From Tachypleus tridentatus (Eukaryota > Arthropoda > Merostomata > Xiphosura > Limulidae): 64,000 bases of DNA. Below are positions 46,052-57,868 of the stretch, piece by piece; positions within the stretch are counted from its first letter, which is position 1; each line of letters begins with the position of its first letter. The notes under the pieces were generated by a model that saw only the letters and a program-made list of their open reading frames with translations, made no database searches and was not told the DNA's origin. Position numbers and translations under genes: made by a program. The DNA lies in contig NW_027467782.1 in NCBI RefSeq assembly GCF_004210375.1, positions 27,259,276 to 27,323,275 on the forward strand. The letters run 5' to 3'.

Positions 46052-46190
46052 TATTTGTTTGTTTTTCAATTTCGCGGATACCTGAACGAGGACTTTCAGC
46101 GTTAGCCGTTCCTAATTTTGAAATGATATACTGGAGGTAAGACAGCTATTTAATACTATTTGTCGTAAACGTTTGAGCCCATCTTTAAAA
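46052..46190 (-). repeat. SINE family A, decayed tail part
   Basis: TTTGTTTGTTTTTCAATTTC, AGCGTTAGCCGTTCCTAA and GGAGGTAAGACAGCTA match the 3' half of family A in minus orientation. Confidence 0.7.
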
Positions 46191-46357
46191 ACAAGTGGTA
46201 GGATTTCCAAGTAAAAGCAAAGCTTTTTAATGCATTAAAAACCATGAAAGTTATGAAGAAGTATCGTATTATAACAATCTGTTTGAACAAAAATAAACAT
46301 TTTTAAAATGTTAAGGAAACAATAAAAGAAAACTTTAAAACCCTTTTGTTCCATTAC

Positions 46358-46519
46358 TTCTACAAAGATCTTTATTATCAGCTCCTTCTTCATCAGTAAT
46401 TTCGTCATCAGGACAAGGTATACAGGCGTCAGCAGCAAAAGATGTCATGTAAGTCCCTCCTGGACACGGCAGGCAGTGAGTTTGGAATCCATTGTCATAG
46501 TGACCAGGAGGACATGGAT
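46358..46519 (-). CDS. Cysteine-rich GCC2/GCC3 (ephrin-receptor-like) exon
   Basis: 162 nt, bounded by a TTGTAG acceptor and a GTAATG donor, phase 1 in and 1 out. With the preceding exon the first codon is Tyr. The exon then reads PCPPGHYDNGF, CLPCPGGTYMTSFAADAC and IPCPDDEITDEEG, ending KDLCR. The spacing of CPPG-Y, C-x-x-C-PGG-T and CIPCP fits the GCC2/GCC3 repeat of ephrin-receptor-like and SVEP1-type extracellular proteins. The module would fold by disulphide bonds outside the cell. If the donor were not used, the frame would stop at about 46338. An intact-looking duplicate lies at 58441-58602. Confidence 0.75.
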
Positions 46520-46703
46520 CTACAAGCGTTAAAAGTACATAGCTAAACATTTATTTACCCAGTGTTAATTTTTATTGTTCTAACAACGTCTTTTGTGTCA
46601 AAAAACATATTTGTTTAGCTAAAATTCCATATTTTTAAAAGTCTTTCATCTATTTGTGTTTAATGTGAACAGTTTAAAGTAATTGAGTATCATATATACT
46701 TAC

Positions 46704-46766
46704 AACACCTGTCAGCATCTCTTCGGTATCCTCGAGTACAGTTGAGATTCTCGGCTGGAACATACA
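46704..46766 (-). CDS. 63-nt linker exon of the Ig-GCC gene
   Basis: Bounded by TTTTCCCCAG and GTAAGT, phase 1 in and 1 out. It reads VPAENLNCTRGYRRDADRC, with two cysteines and an N-linked glycosylation site (NCT). It joins in frame to the Ig exon (48778) upstream and to the GCC exon (46519) downstream. The duplicate at 58786-58848 has the same boundaries but a TGA in place of the arginine codon after GY. Confidence 0.72.
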
Positions 46767-48777
46767 CTGGGGAAAACAACAGAGAGTTAATATTTTTATT
46801 AGCACGTTTTGTGTCACCGTTTGAATTTTAAGGTTTTTCACAATGAGCACGACGCACTAGTTATAATATTAAAAATAAATAATGTTGTAAAATAACAACA
46901 TAAATGTTACTTTTCGTGAGAAAAATAAAACGTGTCAAAACAGTTTCTTAACAGTAGACTTTTGTTTCTTTATGTACTTCATAATGGAGTTAACTAATGA
47001 AACTAATCACAGAAACTTGGAAATTTATGAAATTACACACGATCTTTTTTTTATTGGTACATTTGATTTTTGTTGGTGTTTCCCTTGCAAAATTCTTATT
47101 TGTCACAGTTAAACGTTAAACTGTTGTCATTGTTTATGTTAATATCAGTCATGTAAATACAGGTTCTTTTGGGAATATTACGTTGGTAAAATGTATCAGT
47201 ATATGATTGTGTCTTGCAAAAACAAAATATCAAATAATATCCTTATAATGCAGAAATTGGATGAAATGCATTCCGAGAAAATTTTTCATTTGAAGTTAAT
47301 ATAAAAGTAAATACTTAATTTTTTTGTGAATTTATCAAGATAAATAATATTGCGATCTAACACCTTTCACTGAAAATTTAAAGTGTTGTTTATTCAAAAT
47401 ACGTTCTCAAAAACTTCGTAGATATAATTTGTATCTTTACAGTTCAGAAGACTTTGCTTCAACTTTCACAAGTTGAGTTCATTAAATCAAAATAACTTTG
47501 GAGCCTCATCACTTCTCTCTACAGGTTTACCATAATGCATCTAGTCTCTGATCATATAGAAATCTATAATTACTACATCAGTGACGAGACTGGTAAGTGT
47601 GTGTGTGTACAATAACATGCATATCTATCTAATTACTCAGCGGTTAGAAGACTGAGATATTTTTTACGTACTGTCGCCTGGGACACTTTAGCGTTTTTTA
47701 TCCTGACATTTGTGTTCGTACGACTTATTGCACGTCTTTCTATGAATTGTTCATAAATTGTTCTGGCTAACTAAAATTATTTCTTCGATGCTCTTACGTA
47801 CAATAAATATATTTGTTTCTAAAAATTTAAATTCTCATTTGAATATATTTTCATGATATGGGCATATAAAAATTTACATTGGAAAGGTCTGTTACATACC
47901 TTTCCCAAAAGCTACCAATTTTCGGTTACATTACACCATTTAAGAAATGTTAAGCAATGTCATAAACTTGTTCTGATAAATTCTGTTCTACCGTGACTTA
48001 CAAATAAATATCACAAACATATAGTATGATTGATAAAATATTGGTTATCGAATTTTTAATGACAATTAAACTAATTTCAAATGTTTTACAAACGATAATT
48101 AATGACAGAATTAATTTTCTTTTTCTTCGTATGAACATTGCACTTGGTTGTTTACAAATAAGTAACACATAATATGAAATTTTTATTGTGAAATAATTAA
48201 GTTAAAAGTGATACTGTTGTCATCATAATCTTATGTATACATGGGTAATATAAGTAATTTTGTAGTCAATACACGTGTAGAAACGGGCACATTTACATAA
48301 TGTCTGAATAAAACAACATATGAATCAAGATTTACATGTATTTATATTAAAGTTATACAAAGATGTTTAGAAGTACTTTTTCGAGATTTGCGACTGAAAT
48401 ATATAAATCCCTTTCAAGTATCAGCTTCCAAATATATTCCCCCCATCATGTTTTCGTTGTACACGCTCCCAAGTCACAAAAGTAAAGTTTGAAGAGAATA
48501 GGCCTTTACCATTTACTTTAGGCATAAGCAATTAGGAAATAACATTTTGTCCCCAAGAACAAGAAAAAGTAAAATTTTGTTACATAGTGTAATCTTACGT
48601 ATACACAGGCAATTATTTTTATAATCAATACACATGGTGAGTGAAATGTCAAACGAAAAGGTTATGGTGAAAGAAATTTAAAAGCAAGATGGACGATATC
48701 AATTTAGATGTTATTTCTGTTAAATTACTATCGTTTAATAAATAAAAATATGGTCTACAAAAAAACTTTGAATTTAC
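46767..48777 (-). other. Intron between the Ig exon and the linker exon
   Basis: About 2 kb of AT-rich sequence from GTAAAT to CCAG. The part up to about 47600 is also present in block D. Confidence 0.6.
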
Positions 48778-49078
48778 CTCTGACATCATGTTTGTAATCA
48801 CCTTCACGATTTTTGCATGTGTAAATTCCCGTGTCTTCAAATTCCACGTCGGTTAGCACTAATTTGCCACCGTATTTTATTTGCGTTCTCTCATTATTAA
48901 TAACTAGTTCATTGCGATTTGAGTACCAAATAACTGGTTCTTCTCTCCCTCTTTTATAAGCTTGGTTTGAACATATTAATGTAAGAGTAGAACCAAGTTC
49001 AGTTTCGTAGACGAATTTAAAACCTGAAACAAGCAGGAAACTACCGAAAATATAAAATAATTGAGTGTAATTAGCCAT
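48778..49078 (-). CDS. Signal peptide plus immunoglobulin domain, first exon
   Basis: 301 nt from ATG to a GTAAAT donor, ending in phase 1. Residues 1-19 (MANYTQLFYIFGSFLLVSG) form a signal peptide. Residues 22-97 form one Ig domain with Cys36 in LTLIC, Trp51 in VIWY, and the D-x-G-x-Y-x-C signature (DTGIYTC, Cys88). The protein would be secreted or displayed at the cell surface. It joins in frame to the 63-nt exon and then the GCC exon, so an Ig-GCC extracellular part is well supported. Block D lacks this exon. No upstream exon is needed, because the ATG and signal peptide lie here. A TGACGTCA lies about 99 bp upstream. Confidence 0.8.
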
Positions 49079-49176
49079 TGAAATCTCTCTGCACTGTACG
49101 CTTTGTAAGTCACTTTCTGTATTGTTTCTAAGTGAAATATCAGTGTTACTATGCGCACAAAGAATTCTTGTTTGAA

Positions 49177-49184
49177 TGACGTCA
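49177..49184. promoter_or_regulatory. TGACGTCA palindrome near the Ig-gene first exon
   Basis: A perfect CRE/ATF-type site 99 bp upstream of the ATG at 49078, at almost the same spacing as at the 19.7 kb first exon (103 bp). A role as a bZIP site is inferred from position. Confidence 0.45.
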
Positions 49185-49691
49185 TGAACTGAAGTGGCAT
49201 TGTTAGGTGGAAAAACGTTTTACTAACAATAATGATTGGTGATTGCAAAGTGTATTGTTTTCTGTTATTGGTTGAACTGAGAAATTATAATCATGTTTAT
49301 GTTATGCAGTAATAACTCAAGTAATTTAGATTTAATAAACAATAACAACACCTGCCTAAGATTTCAATTTGAAATTTAGTTAAAGCAAATAAAATTTATT
49401 CGAAGTTTTGCTTTGCAATTTCTTTTGAGAATACAAGTCTTGTCGGTATTTATGATATCAACCACAATAAGACTGCTAACAGATCTCTCATGACACATAT
49501 AAATTATAATTGAGTAGTTATAAATGTATAAACATTGTAATCAGATTTAAATTTTAAAAAATCAGTTAATGAATATTCGAATATATAACTTATGTGACAA
49601 ATACTGCATTCCATGGTGTTATATAGGGATTAATAACTACAATTAACTGTATCAAATATTCTGATCTTCAAAACTAATAAGATTTCAATAG
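49185..49691. other. No gene seen
   Basis: AT-rich sequence upstream of the Ig gene. Nothing coding seen. Confidence 0.45.
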
Positions 49692-50060
49692 TTTGTTTTT
49701 GGTTTTGAATTTCGCACAAAGCTACTCGAAGGCTATTTGTGCTAGTTGTCTCTAATTTAGCAGTGTAAGACTAGAGGGAAGGCAGCTTGTCGTCACCACC
49801 CACCGGCAACTCTTGGGCTACTTTTTTACCAACGAATAGTGGGATTGCCCGTCACATTATGACGCTCACACGGCTGAAAGGGCGAGCATTTTGGTGTGGC
49901 GGAAATTCGAACCCGCGATCGTCAGATTACAAGTTGAGTGCCCTAACCACTTGGCCAACGCACAAATCTAGGCAAGACCTATTTGCTCTAGCTGTTCCTA
50001 GTTTTCTGGTGACAAACTGAAGGGAAAACGGTTATTCGTCAACACCATCCTCATGAAAAA
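49692..50060 (-). repeat. SINE family A, with a second decayed fragment
   Basis: Full minus copy at 49692-49970 (TTTTGAATTTCGCACAAAGC to CACTTGGCCAACGCAC). A second worn family A body (GCTCTAGCTGTTCCTAGTTT) follows to about 50060. Confidence 0.8.
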
Positions 50061-50465
50061 ATCTAAATGTTTGAGGAGAAGTTACTCAATACAGATTACT
50101 GGAAAAGTTTCACATTAGTTAACAGATACAGCGATACGGTGTTTATTTATTTATTTTGATTTCATCTCATTTGATTTTGCCTTTCCTACCATTTGTACTA
50201 TAAAGGAATTGTTGATCGAATAAAATCAAAGGACATAACCACATGATTAAACCAGGCCGTTTTATTGGTATAACTCTAATTATGTTTCTATTATTTTATA
50301 TATCAAAACACTACCTTACGCATCTGATATGTCTGTTATATCTAGAATAATACAAGAGTCCGTCTGTGTAAGTGACAACTATATATCGTATATCATTCAT
50401 CATTCATTCACCACTCGATTCCATCAAGGAACAAGATTCTCAAAAGGTATTTAAGTGAGTAGGTT

Positions 50466-50660
50466 TTTAGCCCACTGCACCGAGCCGTCCATAATTTAGT
50501 AGTGTAAGACTAGAGAGAAGGCAGCTAGCCATCACCACACACCGCCAACTCTTGGGCTACTCTTTTACCAACGAATAGTGGGATTAACCGTCACATTATA
50601 ACGCCCCCACGGCTGGGAGGGCGAGCATGTTTAGCGCAATGCGGACGCGAACCCGCATAG
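50466..50660 (-). repeat. SINE family A, tail truncated
   Basis: GCCGTCCATAATTTAGTAGT through GGGAGGGCGAGCATGTTTAG. It lacks the tail end and most of the head. Confidence 0.85.
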
Positions 50661-50919
50661 TAGGGGTTTTATAGTGCAAAGTACAGGGGTTACTTGCAAT
50701 TTTTACACGTTAAACAAACCATACTCTTCAAAATGGGGTAAAAGCTCACATTGGACAAACTGTTTCCATTCATTCTAACGATTTTCTTCGTCGTTCTAAT
50801 TATGACAAACGTTACTCAACTGATGTTTCCAAATGCTTGATGGGTGTTATAATATACCATTTCTCTAGTGTCAATCAAACAAAAATAGCTTAGTAAAATA
50901 ACAGCAATTTATACCACAC

Positions 50920-52062
50920 CTCTAAGAGTTCAGAAGCAGTGTATCGTTTATTTATGTCCACTTCTAGACACCTGTACAGGAAGTCTCGAAACACTGGAGA
51001 CAAGTTATCTTTATTCTCAATGTTTGGTTTTCCACTTTTGATATCAAATCAAATACCTGAAAAAGAGTGCGACTTGATGACTAAATCAATAACCTAACTT
51101 AACAGTGTGTACAAATATTTGGATAATCTTTCCTAATAATGTCTAAATATTACTAGAGGTATACCTTTATACTAGTTAAATAACACGGGTGAGTTATCTA
51201 TTGTGTTAGTGTTTATTTATAGGAGGGTTAACAAAATGGTAGTGATACTATTACAGAAAATACTATAGTTTAAGAAGTTGAAATATAATAATATAACATG
51301 TACATTCAATAATTAATTGTTTGTTACTGTATACAGTTTTCTCAAATCTTCATTGTTGCTTGATCGTTCAACTGTTCATCATTATCTTGAATACATCTTC
51401 ATGTTTGAATAATGTGAAGTCTTGTTTTTGTCTTTATTATAGCTATTCCCTGTAGTTGGTGAAAGACATTCTCGACAAAGCGTACGATTGTGTTTTAAAG
51501 TATAAATATGTAGCTTTTAAGAACTTGGATATTGGCTGTAATTACTAGTTACCAATATTTACCATGTCACTATTTTCCTAATGATAAGAAGGTTGACCAT
51601 TAACCATTTCAATGGCTGTTATACCAAGGGACCAAATTTCAACCTCAGGTCCATACTCTATCCTTCTTACTAATTCTGGAGCTATCCAGTGACGAGTTTC
51701 AACCAATGATGTTCGCTTATTTTGTTTTGGGGAGAGCTGAGCACTTTTTCCGAAACAGCTATATGATGGAAAGAAACAAAAATAAAGTGACCATGTGAGA
51801 GAAAAAGAAAACATAAATAACTTGTAAATAACTGCTAGTCAGCATATTAATAATATATATATATGTTGTCAAGTAATCTATGTTAACATCAAATTATTAC
51901 AGACAAGCTAAAATACTTAGAAATGCTTGTGTTCACTAAGTCATTATATGTTTAAGACTTATCTAATTTTATGGTCCAATCTTTCCCAAGTAAAATGTTG
52001 TAACTTTTAATATCTCTATGAACTATGTTGTTGAGATGAAAATATTGTATTGCCTGGAGTAT
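50920..52062 (-). pseudogene. p21-activated kinase (PAK)-like pseudogene, three exons
   Basis: Exon-like pieces lie at 51959-52062, 51563-51758 and 50920-51056, each with AG/GT borders. The first has the catalytic loop [16 protein letters not shown]. The second has the activation loop and following part ([46 protein letters not shown]). The third has KPNIENKDNLSPVFRDFL and RCLEVDINKR. These match the C-lobe of group I PAKs, Ser/Thr kinases acting downstream of Rac and Cdc42. Defects: the DFG aspartate is lost (the join reads CFG), the usual MVGTPYW is LVETRHW, a TAG stop stands at 51578-51580, and the third exon needs a 1-nt shift. The N-lobe was not found. The introns argue against a retrocopy. 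Confidence 0.85.
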
Positions 52063-54341
52063 CTAAATGAAATATTAATTTATTTAAAAGTTAAATCAGT
52101 GTGCTTGTTGTGTTCAATATTTTATATATGCATATGTATTTCTTGTGATAGTTGGAGATAACAACATAAAAATTAATTAAAACAAAAAATATCAAAGTTT
52201 CTGTACATTAATAAAATACCAGAATTACTTTCATCATGTTATTTGGTTGATATATTAGTTGTTTTAACATCTGTTGCCAAGAGGTAAAGGATCTTACAAA
52301 CCGCAACATCCAGTATAAAGCTGGCTATGAATAAAGTATTTATTTGGCTTTGTAGGTTGACACCCACAACCTTGAGTAACTACCTCTGGGTAATTTTAAA
52401 CTTAAATTATTTTTGAACTAAGGTATTTGCTGTTATGCCACCAATGTTTTCAATGAAAAATGAAGTTCTATAAAAAAATATTTCGTTTTATATTTACAGT
52501 ACGATATTAAGCAATACTTTTATTGCTAAGTAACATGACAAAAGCCACTTCAGGAAAGTACGATTACCAAGACATATTGGTTTTTCTATGTATTATATGT
52601 TATATGAACGAATGTACCGAGCAACTGTCTTGTTTTTAGGTGGATATATTTTGTGTGATCGAGGTGGATACGGGCTTCCTTGTATGAAATTCACAGATCA
52701 CATATGACTCTGATTACTGGTGGGATGGTATGAGCCCCATCTCATAATAAAATGGCATGTAACTACCTCCCCTGTTATGCCACCAAAAGGGACCCAGACC
52801 ACCTATGCTACATGACTATGTGATTGTAGATATTCTGAGCCTATGTGATTGTAGATATTCTGAGCCTATTGCAGCATAAAACTACAACCTATATAGTTTT
52901 CTTGCTCAGGAACATGACATAAAACTCATTATTAGAAAACATCTACACGAAAATTTATTGACTATTTTATATTCGTGAAGTTGCTATACAAGGTACCACT
53001 TCTTTTCTTTTGCTACCTTTCCACATAAAAAGAATACATACACAGGTGTATAAGTACTAATACTCAGATGCATACCGTCGAGATCCACTTAGCAAGGGTG
53101 CAAAATGTCACATTTCAAGGTTCTTTCCTTTTAGAGCTATGGTGGCCACACACATACACAGATACACACCATTTTGTTATTATAGATAAACAATGCTCAG
53201 CATAATATTACTTGCACAACATACACAGTAGATTTTTCATGTTTCCATGTAATCTTGAAAGACTAGACTGTTGCCTGCAGTAGTTTTTAAATATATGCTC
53301 TTGATAACTTTAATTAGTTTGTGATTTTTCGAGAAAATCAATTTTATAATTGTAAATTTTTAACCCATTTTCATGCCAAACCACTTTGTAAGTTTATACA
53401 ATATGTATTTCATTTGAACTATCAGTTTCTCTTAGAAAGAAAACGTGAATTTGTAAAGACCACTTTTATACATTTTTGTTAATTCTTCAATTTCTAACTT
53501 TTATTTTTCTACGTCAAAAGATGTTTTTCGTTTTTTGAAGTACACTCATTTTATATATTGGTAATTAATGCTGTAATCTGTTTCCCAACATTTATAAAAG
53601 ATTACATTGGATTGTATTTTGTGTGAGAGACTGAAAATTTACTAATTTAATATTTATTGTATTACACACTAAACAATGTTTACAGTTTTGTAGATAATGT
53701 TACATTTGAGTGTATTGTATAAGCTGCTAATAATTTAACAAACTCAACCTTTCTTGAATAAAATAATTTCTATAACCACGTATAAAACATTGTGTGTAAA
53801 ACATACCAGGAAGATGAATCAAGCATATTAAAAACTACAGATGCTCATAAGAGATAACATACTGGTAGAAGCTGAGAATGGAAATATAAAGTTATTGTGT
53901 CAAAAGCAAATGTGGCTGCCTCCTCCCACACTAAAATTATTGCGTATTATTTATAATTATAATTTAAACAATTATAATTGTTTATATTACTGCATTATTA
54001 AAAGTTCGGTAATGATAAGTTATTTTCTGGGTTGCTTGGTTACATTAATTTTTCGGCATGTCTGGCAGGGATCAAAACAAACCCTGAGCACCTCATTTTA
54101 CCTGTGAACATTGTAAAAAACTTTAGAAGGTAAGATGGACAAATTTTGCTTGTTTGAATAGCAAGATTTTATAATATAAAATTTTAGATCTTTTAAAATT
54201 TAAATATATTTTAATTTATTTTTTTAATTCCAATATTATAGAAAAGTATCACATATAAAATATTTTGCATGAACCTCTTACACATTAGTTGTGGATGAGA
54301 TAAATTTATTCTTCATAATCATTTTATTTTGCTCTTTTCAG
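52063..54341. other. No gene supported
   Basis: AT-rich. A 25-bp direct duplication (CTATGTGATTGTAGATATTC) lies at 52816-52865. No N-lobe kinase exon was recognised here. The open frame at 53841-54107 is unremarkable. Confidence 0.4.
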
Positions 54342-54712
54342 GATGGTACAGAGTACATGGAGTTCACTATTTCAAGAATTTGGCGTGAACCCACTGACCA
54401 CTCAACCAACTGCTACTTCTGCGTGGTTGTCCTTTCCAAATGTCGGGTTGATAAGAATGCATTTGCTATCATGTATTCGAACCTTCCATCATCCATCGCC
54501 TCAGCGTACCCAATTTGCCAGAAAGAAAGCAGCCATCTTCAAAAGAGAGCAGCAAATCAGAAGAGGAGGTCGACGTTGAAGATCCAGATTACAATTTCAG
54601 AGGTGCAGCTGGTGAGAGAAACCCACACTACCCCAACCAAAGAGACCTCGATGACTTGATCAGAGGCCTTGGTCTAACAAAGTCTAATGCCGAGACTTTA
54701 TTTGGGGGCTGA
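54342..54712 (+). pseudogene. Broken copy of a multicopy uncharacterised invertebrate protein family
   Basis: After a good acceptor (TTTTGCTCTTTTCAG) the frame reads ISRIWREPTDHSTNCYFC and NLPSSIA. It then moves to another frame containing EEEVDVEDPDYNFRGAAGER, PHYPNQRDLDDLI and LGLTKSNAETL. I recall this order (WREP, CYFC, LPSAI, SDEEE, FNQ/LNDLIRDL, LSKxxAELL) from large families of uncharacterised arthropod and other invertebrate proteins, many apparently carried in transposon-like copies. The function is unknown to me. A frameshift lies at about 54500 and the end is lost, so this copy is dead or incomplete. Confidence 0.65.
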
Positions 54713-56054
54713 TACGTTTAAATGATTTACATTACAGTCGCAAGTCTCGAAAAACTACTCATTTCTATACATTTTGTGTAACTTTAACAAAAATACATGT
54801 AGATTTTGATTCATGTGTTGTTTCATTCAGACCTTTTGTAAATGAAAATGTGCAAATTTTCCTGTTTTAACAAAGAAATTATGTTAATTTTGAAATTTCA
54901 TTATCCACGTAACAAAAGCAAGGTTTGAAGCAAATAATGGCCATTTTCTGTACTTTTACAACATAAGCAATTAAGAAGTAACACATACTATCCAGGAACA
55001 AAATTTGTGTTACATAGTGGTATCATTAAAATTTGTAATGTGCTAGTACGTGAACATATTACCACATGCAACTGGTAAAATTATTGTACCTTTTAAAAGG
55101 TAACGGATTATCATGTTTATTGTCTTATATTTTTGTGAGGTGATAAAACTGTATATTTTTCTTGTAAATTTATTATACAGCAATTAAAAAATTGTGGACA
55201 ATTACAATTTTTAATCATACAAATTCTACAATAAAATACTGATAAAAATAAATGGTACATTATATTCACACAAGTAAGACCATTCCTTTAAATTGCATTA
55301 ATAACCTTTAGGAAGTGTGTTTAGCCGTGACATTCACAATGTCCTTATAAAATGATGCTAGTTTTGAATCATTAATACAACAGTTCCGCCAAGATTATAT
55401 GCATAAATTAATCCATTTTAGTAAATGTATGCTTTTAAGCCTTACAATATTAATAACACTATGAATTATTTTGATCTATAAACCTTGTAACCATTACTGT
55501 GATCACATTTTGAAAGTTCCCTGGAAATAATGTATTTCTGCACTGTCATTTTATTCTTCATAAACTGTCAATTCTCACCTTAAATTAAAATGTACAATTA
55601 TTTAGTTTCACATTTCTAACTCTTTCTGGTTATGCAACTACTTTTATTGGCACTGAAATAATTATTCTTGAATATAAACTTTTGTTGATGTAACCTCCAC
55701 GTTTTTTATTCCTTCGTAGGTTAGAAAAGGTCAAGATGTTTCTAGTATTCAACATTTCAATATTTTGTGATTTTAAATAATATTTTCAATACATCAGGGA
55801 TATCATTTTACAAACTGGTTAATCTGAATATATATTTTCCTCTGCATCAAATGTTATATGATATTGTTATGGAAGCTATAGTTTTCTGTACTGAAAATGT
55901 ATTTCCGACAAGTACTTATCTCCTTTCACTCATTCAGTTTTGCCCTCTATATGCAATACTTATTTTCACGCATGTCACAAGCTTTCTGCCTCCCCTCCAT
56001 TGCAAATTACTCATTAAAATTGTCATGCGACAACCTTCCACCAGTGAAAGTGCT
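54713..56054. other. No gene seen
   Basis: AT-rich. Open frames at 55767-56126 run into the SINE and show no recognised motif. Confidence 0.45.
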
Positions 56055-56064
56055 AGGTGTTGTC

Positions 56065-56340
56065 TGTTTTTGGTTTTGAATTTCGCACAAAGCTACTCGA
56101 GGGCTATCTGTGCTAGCCGTCCCTAATTTAGCAGTGTAAGACTAGAGGGAAGGCAACTTGTCATCACCATCCACCGCCAACTCTTGGGCTACTCTTTTAC
56201 CAACGAAAAGTGGGATTGACCGTCACATTATAACGCCCCCACGGCTGGGAGGGCGAGCATGTTTGGCGCGACTCGGATGCGAACCCACGACCCTCAGATT
56301 ACGAAGCACACGCCTTAATGCGCTAGGCCATGACAGGCCC
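56065..56340 (-). repeat. SINE family A with target-site duplication
   Basis: Complete minus copy. AGGTGTTGTC stands at 56055-56064 and 56341-56350. Confidence 0.93.
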
Positions 56341-56350
56341 AGGTGTTGTC

Positions 56351-57660
56351 ACAACGTTTATGTCTTTTTCTGTTTAATTCTACCTGATATCACTTTGAGT
56401 TCTGCTATAATTTGGAAGCATCAGATTTTTCTGAAGAGGAAATGTAGGAAGTGCGTAATGAGATAAGAACCAATCGGAAATACATTTTCATTTTAGGAAA
56501 ATTACAACTTACATCTGACACAATATATTGCATCCTATCACAAAAATAGCTGAAATCCTTGAAGAAGAAAGGTCCACCTTTCGAAAGCGTTCGGATTATA
56601 AGAGTTTCTATTTCAGTTTTATCAAGATTTCTTGGCCCTACCTACGTATTTTTAGCACATCATGAATAGCTAGAATCCCACAATGAACAGGTGGAGGAAC
56701 CAGTGTGAAAGAAGAAAATAAAGTTTCGTAAAAATCATTCAAAGATCATATCTGGAGACAAGAGCCAAATTCGAAGTACTGATGTGGAAGACAGTACCAC
56801 GTCTGAATCAGGTATACTCTAAATCCATCCAAGAAAGGTGTAGTAGATACGAGCGGTAGGCAAATCAGAGAATATAATCCAGGTGGGTGTAGAGTGTGAC
56901 AGACCGCACTAAGCAAAGCGAACAATATCCAAAACCAATGCTTCTGGGAGCCGACATCTATGCTGTGGAAGGATGATGATCATGTTGTCTTCACGTGAAG
57001 TTCAAAAGACCGAGAGGATCTCAAACCACCCCCGACTTCAGAATAGGGCACATTTTAATATGTAAAATGATATATCAATCTCGGAATCCAATATCCAGTC
57101 TTCATAAAATGTCTATCACAGATAAATTAACTGTCTCTCCAGAGTGAAACTGACCAAAACCAACCCAGGTGCAGCAACATCCTTGGAATAAGATACATCG
57201 ATGGAGAGCGGAATATAAGAAACTGTAACATTCCTAAGCACCTCCACTACGACCCACGACACAGAAGGAAAACATAATTGAGGTTGGAAGATCGACATCT
57301 GTAATACACGCGTGAGGACTCATGTTGGTTGATTTTACTTTAAATCCAAAACTTAACCATTGGCATTGTGGATAGAATGAGGGATCCCACATTAAGGGGT
57401 CAATTGAAATTTGACGTCTTACTTCGTTGGTTTTTGTATGTTTTAATGTAGAGGTTATCATGCCTTCCACACCACCACCCTACTCTGTAGTGAATGATAT
57501 TTCTATATGGAATTTCTAAATATTTAAATCATACTTTTCAGGTGTTCTTGTTCCATTAGACTCTCTACTGCGATTTATGCGCCTCAGCAGTCCACCTCCC
57601 CACCAACTTGGAAATCGAATGTCTTGAAAAAGGACTCTCAATCTCCACTAGAAGAAAAGA
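56351..57660. other. Unexplained, less AT-rich stretch
   Basis: 56570-57470 has a more mixed composition than its surroundings, with small open frames on both strands (57234-57470 minus, for example). At 56575-56630 AGAAAGGTCCACCTTTCGAA and GCGTTCGGATTAT resemble the ends of Penelope-like tails. I suspect an old mobile element but cannot name it. Confidence 0.35.
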
Positions 57661-57663
57661 GAG

Positions 57664-57774
57664 GCTATAGAACAATGAGACAGCTGTCCATCTCTATTTT
57701 TAAAAGCGTACTATAATGATTTACTCAACACAAGGCATGATAAGGACGGACAGCTGTCCCATTGTTCTATAGCT
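57664..57774. repeat. Palindrome with ~30-bp arms and ~50-bp loop
   Basis: GCTATAGAACAATGAGACAG and CTGTCCATC (57664-57692) pair with GGACGGACAGCTGTCCC and ATTGTTCTATAGC (57744-57774). About two mismatches are seen. It could be a foldback or miniature element. Confidence 0.8.
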
Positions 57775-57868
57775 ATGTAGTCCATAAATGATCTGGTCAG
57801 AGCGAAAGTATTTATAAAGAAATTCCATCGTGAGGAAAACCTTTAAGTGATTTTTCTAATAGTATGGT

